A DNA stretch of 8,575 nucleotides from the NCBI GenBank assembly GCA_012269805.1, contig JAAXJP010000214.1, positions 1-8,575 on the forward strand, read 5' to 3'. The DNA is from Rubrivirga sp. (GTDB lineage Bacteria; Bacteroidota; Rhodothermia; Rhodothermales; Rubricoccaceae). Position 1 is the first letter of the stretch. Every line of letters starts with the position of its first letter. Position numbers and translations under genes: made by a program. Shown here one piece after another: positions 6,564 to 8,575 of the stretch. The notes beneath the pieces were generated by a model, which saw only the letters and a list, made by a program, of their open reading frames with translations, did no database searches and had not been told where the DNA came from.

Positions 6564-7190
6564 TCAGCTCCGGAGCAGCCAGGCCGTCTCGCGGGCCGGA
6601 ACCCCGCGGAGAGCGCGGTCGCGTACGTCGAGGAGCTCGAACGCGTAGGCGTCGCCGTAGCACCGCTCGATCTCGTCCTCGTCGATCGAGAACGGCGGGC
6701 CGTCGGCCTGCGACGGCTCGTACTCGAAGCAGAGGACGAGCTGGGGCGCGGCGTCGGTGATGGACGTGACGTGGGCGGCGTAGCGGTCGCGGAGGTCAGG
6801 CGGGAGGGCGACGAGCGCGGCCCGGTCGTAGACCGCAGCGACGTCGCCCAATCGCTCGGCCGTCACGTCGAACACGTCGCCCACGAACACGACGAGGCCG
6901 CCGGCCTCGAACCGCTGGAGCGGCCCGCTGTCGGTCACCTCCGGGTCGCGGTCGAGCTCCGCGAACAGCTCGCGGACCGCCCCTTCGTTGAGCTCGGCAC
7001 CGACGACGCGGTGGCCCTGACTCAGCCACCAGCTCACGTCGCGCGTCTTGCCGGTGAGCGGGACGAACACGCGGTCGCCCGGGCCGAGCCCGAGGCGGTC
7101 GGCGTGGGCCACCAGCATCTCGTTCGGGGCGCCCTCGTGGAACCCGATGTTTCGGGTCGCCCAGCGGTCGTTCCAGAAGTCGTGTGTCAT
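6564..7190 (-). CDS. tpm: Thiopurine S-methyltransferase (TPMT) family methyltransferase
   Basis: A 208-residue cytoplasmic SAM-dependent methyltransferase that matches the bacterial TPMT family end to end; the usual length is about 215-220. Motifs: FWNDRW (5-10) and IGFHEG (15-20) at the N-terminus; the SAM-binding VPLTGKTRD (43-51, usually VPLCGKSxD, here with Thr for Cys); GHRVVGAELNEGAV (59-72) with the acidic SAM contact; GDVFD (104-108); YDRAALVALPPDLRDRY (121-137); and GPPFS (164-168). Bacterial relatives methylate thiols and detoxify selenium or tellurium oxyanions. The natural substrate here is unknown. It may be transcribed alone: a hairpin element and a 149-bp gap separate it from the next gene upstream. 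No Shine-Dalgarno sequence is visible, but TACGCT (7214-7219, minus strand) lies 23 bp before the ATG and might be a -10 box. Confidence 0.93.
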   Translation of the reverse strand: MTHDFWNDRWATRNIGFHEGAPNEMLVAHADRLGLGPGDRVFVPLTGKTRDVSWWLSQGHRVVGAELNEGAVRELFAELDRDPEVTDSGPLQRFEAGGLVVFVGDVFDVTAERLGDVAAVYDRAALVALPPDLRDRYAAHVTSITDAAPQLVLCFEYEPSQADGPPFSIDEDEIERCYGDAYAFELLDVRDRALRGVPARETAWLLRS

Positions 7191-7260
7191 GTCGAGAAGG
7201 CGGCGGGCGGCCGAGCGTACGCCGCCGCGCGTCCCGCGCTCCCGGCTGTCTCCACAGACG

Positions 7261-7317
7261 GGCCCCGCCCGCTCGACTGCGTCGACCTGGCGGTTCGACG
7301 TCGAGGCGGGCGGGGCC
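7261..7317. repeat. Long hairpin carrying the 37-bp dispersed repeat (copy e)
   Basis: GGCCCCGCCCGCTCGAC (7261-7277) pairs with the 18 bases at 7300-7317 (GTCGAGGCGGGCGGGGCC). The stem is about 17 bp with a single bulged base and a 22-nt loop. Bases 7275-7311 are the second copy of the 37-bp repeat found at 5518-5554. The element follows the stop (7340) of the leftward EF-hand gene and precedes the leftward tpm, so it may terminate EF-hand transcription. The repeat keeps the same strand orientation as copy c even though the neighbouring genes read the other way. Confidence 0.7.
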
Positions 7318-7339
7318 GAGCATGTACCGAGTGGACCGG

Positions 7340-7723
7340 CTACAGGCCGATCTCGTCGCAGCTCGAATCGGCCACGTCGACGATGCCGTCGGAGCCGACC
7401 GCGCCGTCGACGAACTCGGGCCGCGTCAGGGCGCCGTCGTTGTTCGCGTCCCAGTCGTCGAAGGAGCCGCCAAAGTCGGCCGTGGACGGGCTGCGTGCGA
7501 CGCCGAGCCGGAACTCGTCGCGTGTGACGACCCCGTCCTCGTCGTCGTCGTAGAGGTCGAAGAGGCCGTAGGCGGCCTCCTCGGTCGAGACCTCATCGTC
7601 GTCGTCGGTGTCGAGGAGGGCACAGCCGCCGACGGCGCCGGCGGCAGCGACGGCGAGCTCGTCGGCGGACCCGCAGCCGGCGAGGACGACGAGCGCGGTG
7701 AGGAGGGAGAGGAGGCGGATCAT
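7340..7723 (-). CDS. Small EF-hand calcium-binding lipoprotein
   Basis: A 127-residue exported protein. Residues 1-17 form a lipoprotein signal with lipobox LAGC and acylated Cys17, so it should be anchored in the cell envelope. The mature part holds three 12-residue EF-hand loops: residues 38-49 (DTDDDDEVSTEE), 59-70 (DDDEDGVVTRDE) and 92-103 (DANNDGALTRPE). Each has Asp or Asn at positions 1, 3 and 5 and the bidentate Glu at position 12. In loop 1, position 6 is Asp instead of the usual Gly. A Ca2+-binding or Ca2+-sensing surface role is inferred from the loops. No enzymatic domain is present. The repeated Asp codons produce short GTC/GAC trinucleotide runs in the DNA. The ATG at 7721-7723 is the only start that gives the signal peptide. 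It lies 158 bp downstream of psd on the same strand. Confidence 0.88.
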   Translation of the reverse strand: MIRLLSLLTALVVLAGCGSADELAVAAAGAVGGCALLDTDDDDEVSTEEAAYGLFDLYDDDEDGVVTRDEFRLGVARSPSTADFGGSFDDWDANNDGALTRPEFVDGAVGSDGIVDVADSSCDEIGL

Positions 7724-7820
7724 GGCGGGGAGGGGTGATCAGAGAGGACGATGGGGACCGGCGCGCTCCCCGCGCGTTCCGCCAGACCGGGGGATCCCGG
7801 AGCAGGCCCCACCCGGGGCT

Positions 7821-7860
7821 CAGGGCACGCTGGGGGGCGTCCCCCTCGGCCTCGGCCCTG
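7821..7860 (-). terminator. Hairpin downstream of psd
   Basis: CAGGGC (7821-7826) pairs with GCCCTG (7855-7860), and inside it GGGGG (7833-7837) pairs with CCCCC (7841-7845) around a CGT loop. It begins 21 bp after the psd stop in the direction of psd transcription. No T-tract follows, so a terminator role is tentative. Confidence 0.35.
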
Positions 7861-7881
7861 ACGCGGGCGGGGTCGGGTGAG

Positions 7882-8460
7882 CTACGCGGCGCGCCCGATC
7901 GCCTCGCCCATCCGGAGCGGGTGCCCGGCCTCGACGGCGTCGTCGAGGGCCACGCGGCCGGGCTCGAAGGCCAGCACGACGCTGCTGCCGAGCAGGAACC
8001 GGCCCATCTCCTCGCCCTTCGCAAACGGCCGGTCGTGCTCGGCGGCCACGCGCTCGTGGTACGGCGACGCTGGCCCGTCCCAGACCGTCTCGATGCTGGC
8101 TACGATGAGCGCGCCGACCATCACGGCGAGCATCTTCCCGTGCTCGGTCTCGAAGAGGCAGGCCAGCCGCTCGTTGACCGCGAACAGCCCCTCGACGTGG
8201 GCCTCGGTCGCTGCGTTGACCGAGAACAGCTTGCCGGGGATTGCCTCGGTCCGCACCAGCCGGCCCGCGAGGGGGACGTGGACCCGGTGGTAGTCCTTCG
8301 GCGAGAGGTAGACCGTGCAGAACGGGCCGCCCTCAAAGGCCGGGTCAGCGCAGCTTCCGGCGAGGGCCTCCAGCGAGTAGCGGATCCCCTTGGCCTGGAT
8401 GAGGTGGCCGTCGGCGACCGTCCCGGCCTGGCTCACGACGCCATCGGCCGGCGAGGCCAC
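7882..8460 (-). CDS. psd: Phosphatidylserine decarboxylase, E. coli type (N-terminal part not resolved)
   Basis: Decarboxylates phosphatidylserine to phosphatidylethanolamine at the inner membrane, using a pyruvoyl group made by self-cleavage. The clean frame covers 192 residues: ASPADGVVS with the conserved Asp at residue 6; IQAKGIRYSLEAL (21-33); YLSPKDYHRVHVP (51-63) with His58 and His61; SIETVWDGP (122-130); EEMGRFLLGSS (150-160). Self-cleavage is expected between Gly158 and Ser159 (codon 7984-7986); the motif reads LGSS where E. coli has LGST. The GTG at 8458-8460 is only the first start-like codon of the clean frame, not the real start: by comparison with E. coli Psd (about 322 residues), some 85 N-terminal residues are missing. 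Most of these lie beyond the right edge, and the nearest ones are scrambled in 8461-8575. The C-terminus ends soon after the beta/alpha cleavage region, without the charged tail of E. coli Psd. Confidence 0.92.
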   Translation of the reverse strand: MASPADGVVSQAGTVADGHLIQAKGIRYSLEALAGSCADPAFEGGPFCTVYLSPKDYHRVHVPLAGRLVRTEAIPGKLFSVNAATEAHVEGLFAVNERLACLFETEHGKMLAVMVGALIVASIETVWDGPASPYHERVAAEHDRPFAKGEEMGRFLLGSSVVLAFEPGRVALDDAVEAGHPLRMGEAIGRAA

Positions 8461-8575
8461 GGCGTCGGCCGGGGGGCCCCGGCGGGGGGCCCCCGCGCGG
8501 GGCCCGGGGTAAAAAGGCTGTGGAGCCCCGGTGGGGCGGGGGGGCGGCCCGGGGCGCCGCGCGCGGTGGGCGCCG
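8461..8575 (-). other. Probable 5' coding part of psd, frame-disrupted GC-only stretch
   Basis: The psd frame stays open leftward from the edge through this stretch but reads mainly Pro, Gly, Arg and Ala, with none of the conserved FFxRxL...RP sequence expected before SPADG. In another frame the only A/T-rich point (around 8509-8515, CTTTTTACC on the minus strand) gives Leu-Phe-Thr, resembling the family's FFTR. One or more base errors in the dense G/C runs between about 8466 and 8510 would explain this. A genuine frameshift, and so a pseudogene, is the alternative. Confidence 0.45.

Noticed and set aside
5518..7317. CRISPR-like array
   Set aside because: The repeat copies are about 1.7 kb apart with genes between, are not regularly spaced, and no cas gene is present.
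7787..7800. CCGG...CCGG quasi-palindrome downstream of psd
   Set aside because: Imperfect and short; expected by chance at this base composition.

Overview
This window comes from a very GC-rich bacterial chromosome with densely packed, ordinary-looking genes. No rRNA, tRNA, CRISPR array, transposase or phage gene is visible. Phosphoglucomutase of the E. coli type, a TPMT-type methyltransferase, a DUF2237 protein, an EF-hand lipoprotein and an acidic DUF5872-like protein, with start codons lacking Shine-Dalgarno sequences, would fit a marine Rhodothermota/Bacteroidota-type organism such as Rubricoccaceae. That placement is inference only; a phylogeny of pgm or psd would settle it.

Layout. Positions 1-4243 read rightward: pgm (its 5' end lies outside the window), a 195-bp intergenic region with a 16-G homopolymer, a lipoprotein of the SMP-30/gluconolactonase family, and a GntP-family permease. 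DUF2237 reads leftward (4281-4652) and converges on the permease. Two rightward genes follow: an acidic DUF5872/Rho-N-like protein (4792-5505) and a DUF429-like RNase H-fold protein (5573-6526). The rest reads leftward: the TPMT-type methyltransferase tpm (6564-7190), a small EF-hand lipoprotein (7340-7723), and phosphatidylserine decarboxylase psd (7882 to the right edge, where its 5' coding part looks frame-shifted or badly sequenced).

How the genes work together. The clearest functional pair is the gluconolactonase-like lipoprotein plus the permease: a lactone would be hydrolysed at the cell surface or in the periplasm and the sugar acid imported by proton symport. Phosphoglucomutase links sugar phosphates to glycogen and cell-envelope precursors. 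The remaining genes look like independent housekeeping or accessory units. No intergenic stretch exceeds 300 bp.

The most unusual signal is between the genes. Five gene ends carry a GC-rich element built on the core GCCCGCCTCG / CGAGGCGGGC. Two fill the 37-bp gaps between convergent genes. Two others share a 37-bp sequence at 33 of 37 positions in the same strand orientation, although the genes they follow read in opposite directions. This looks like a dispersed REP/MITE-like or terminator family. No obvious new multi-gene system was found.
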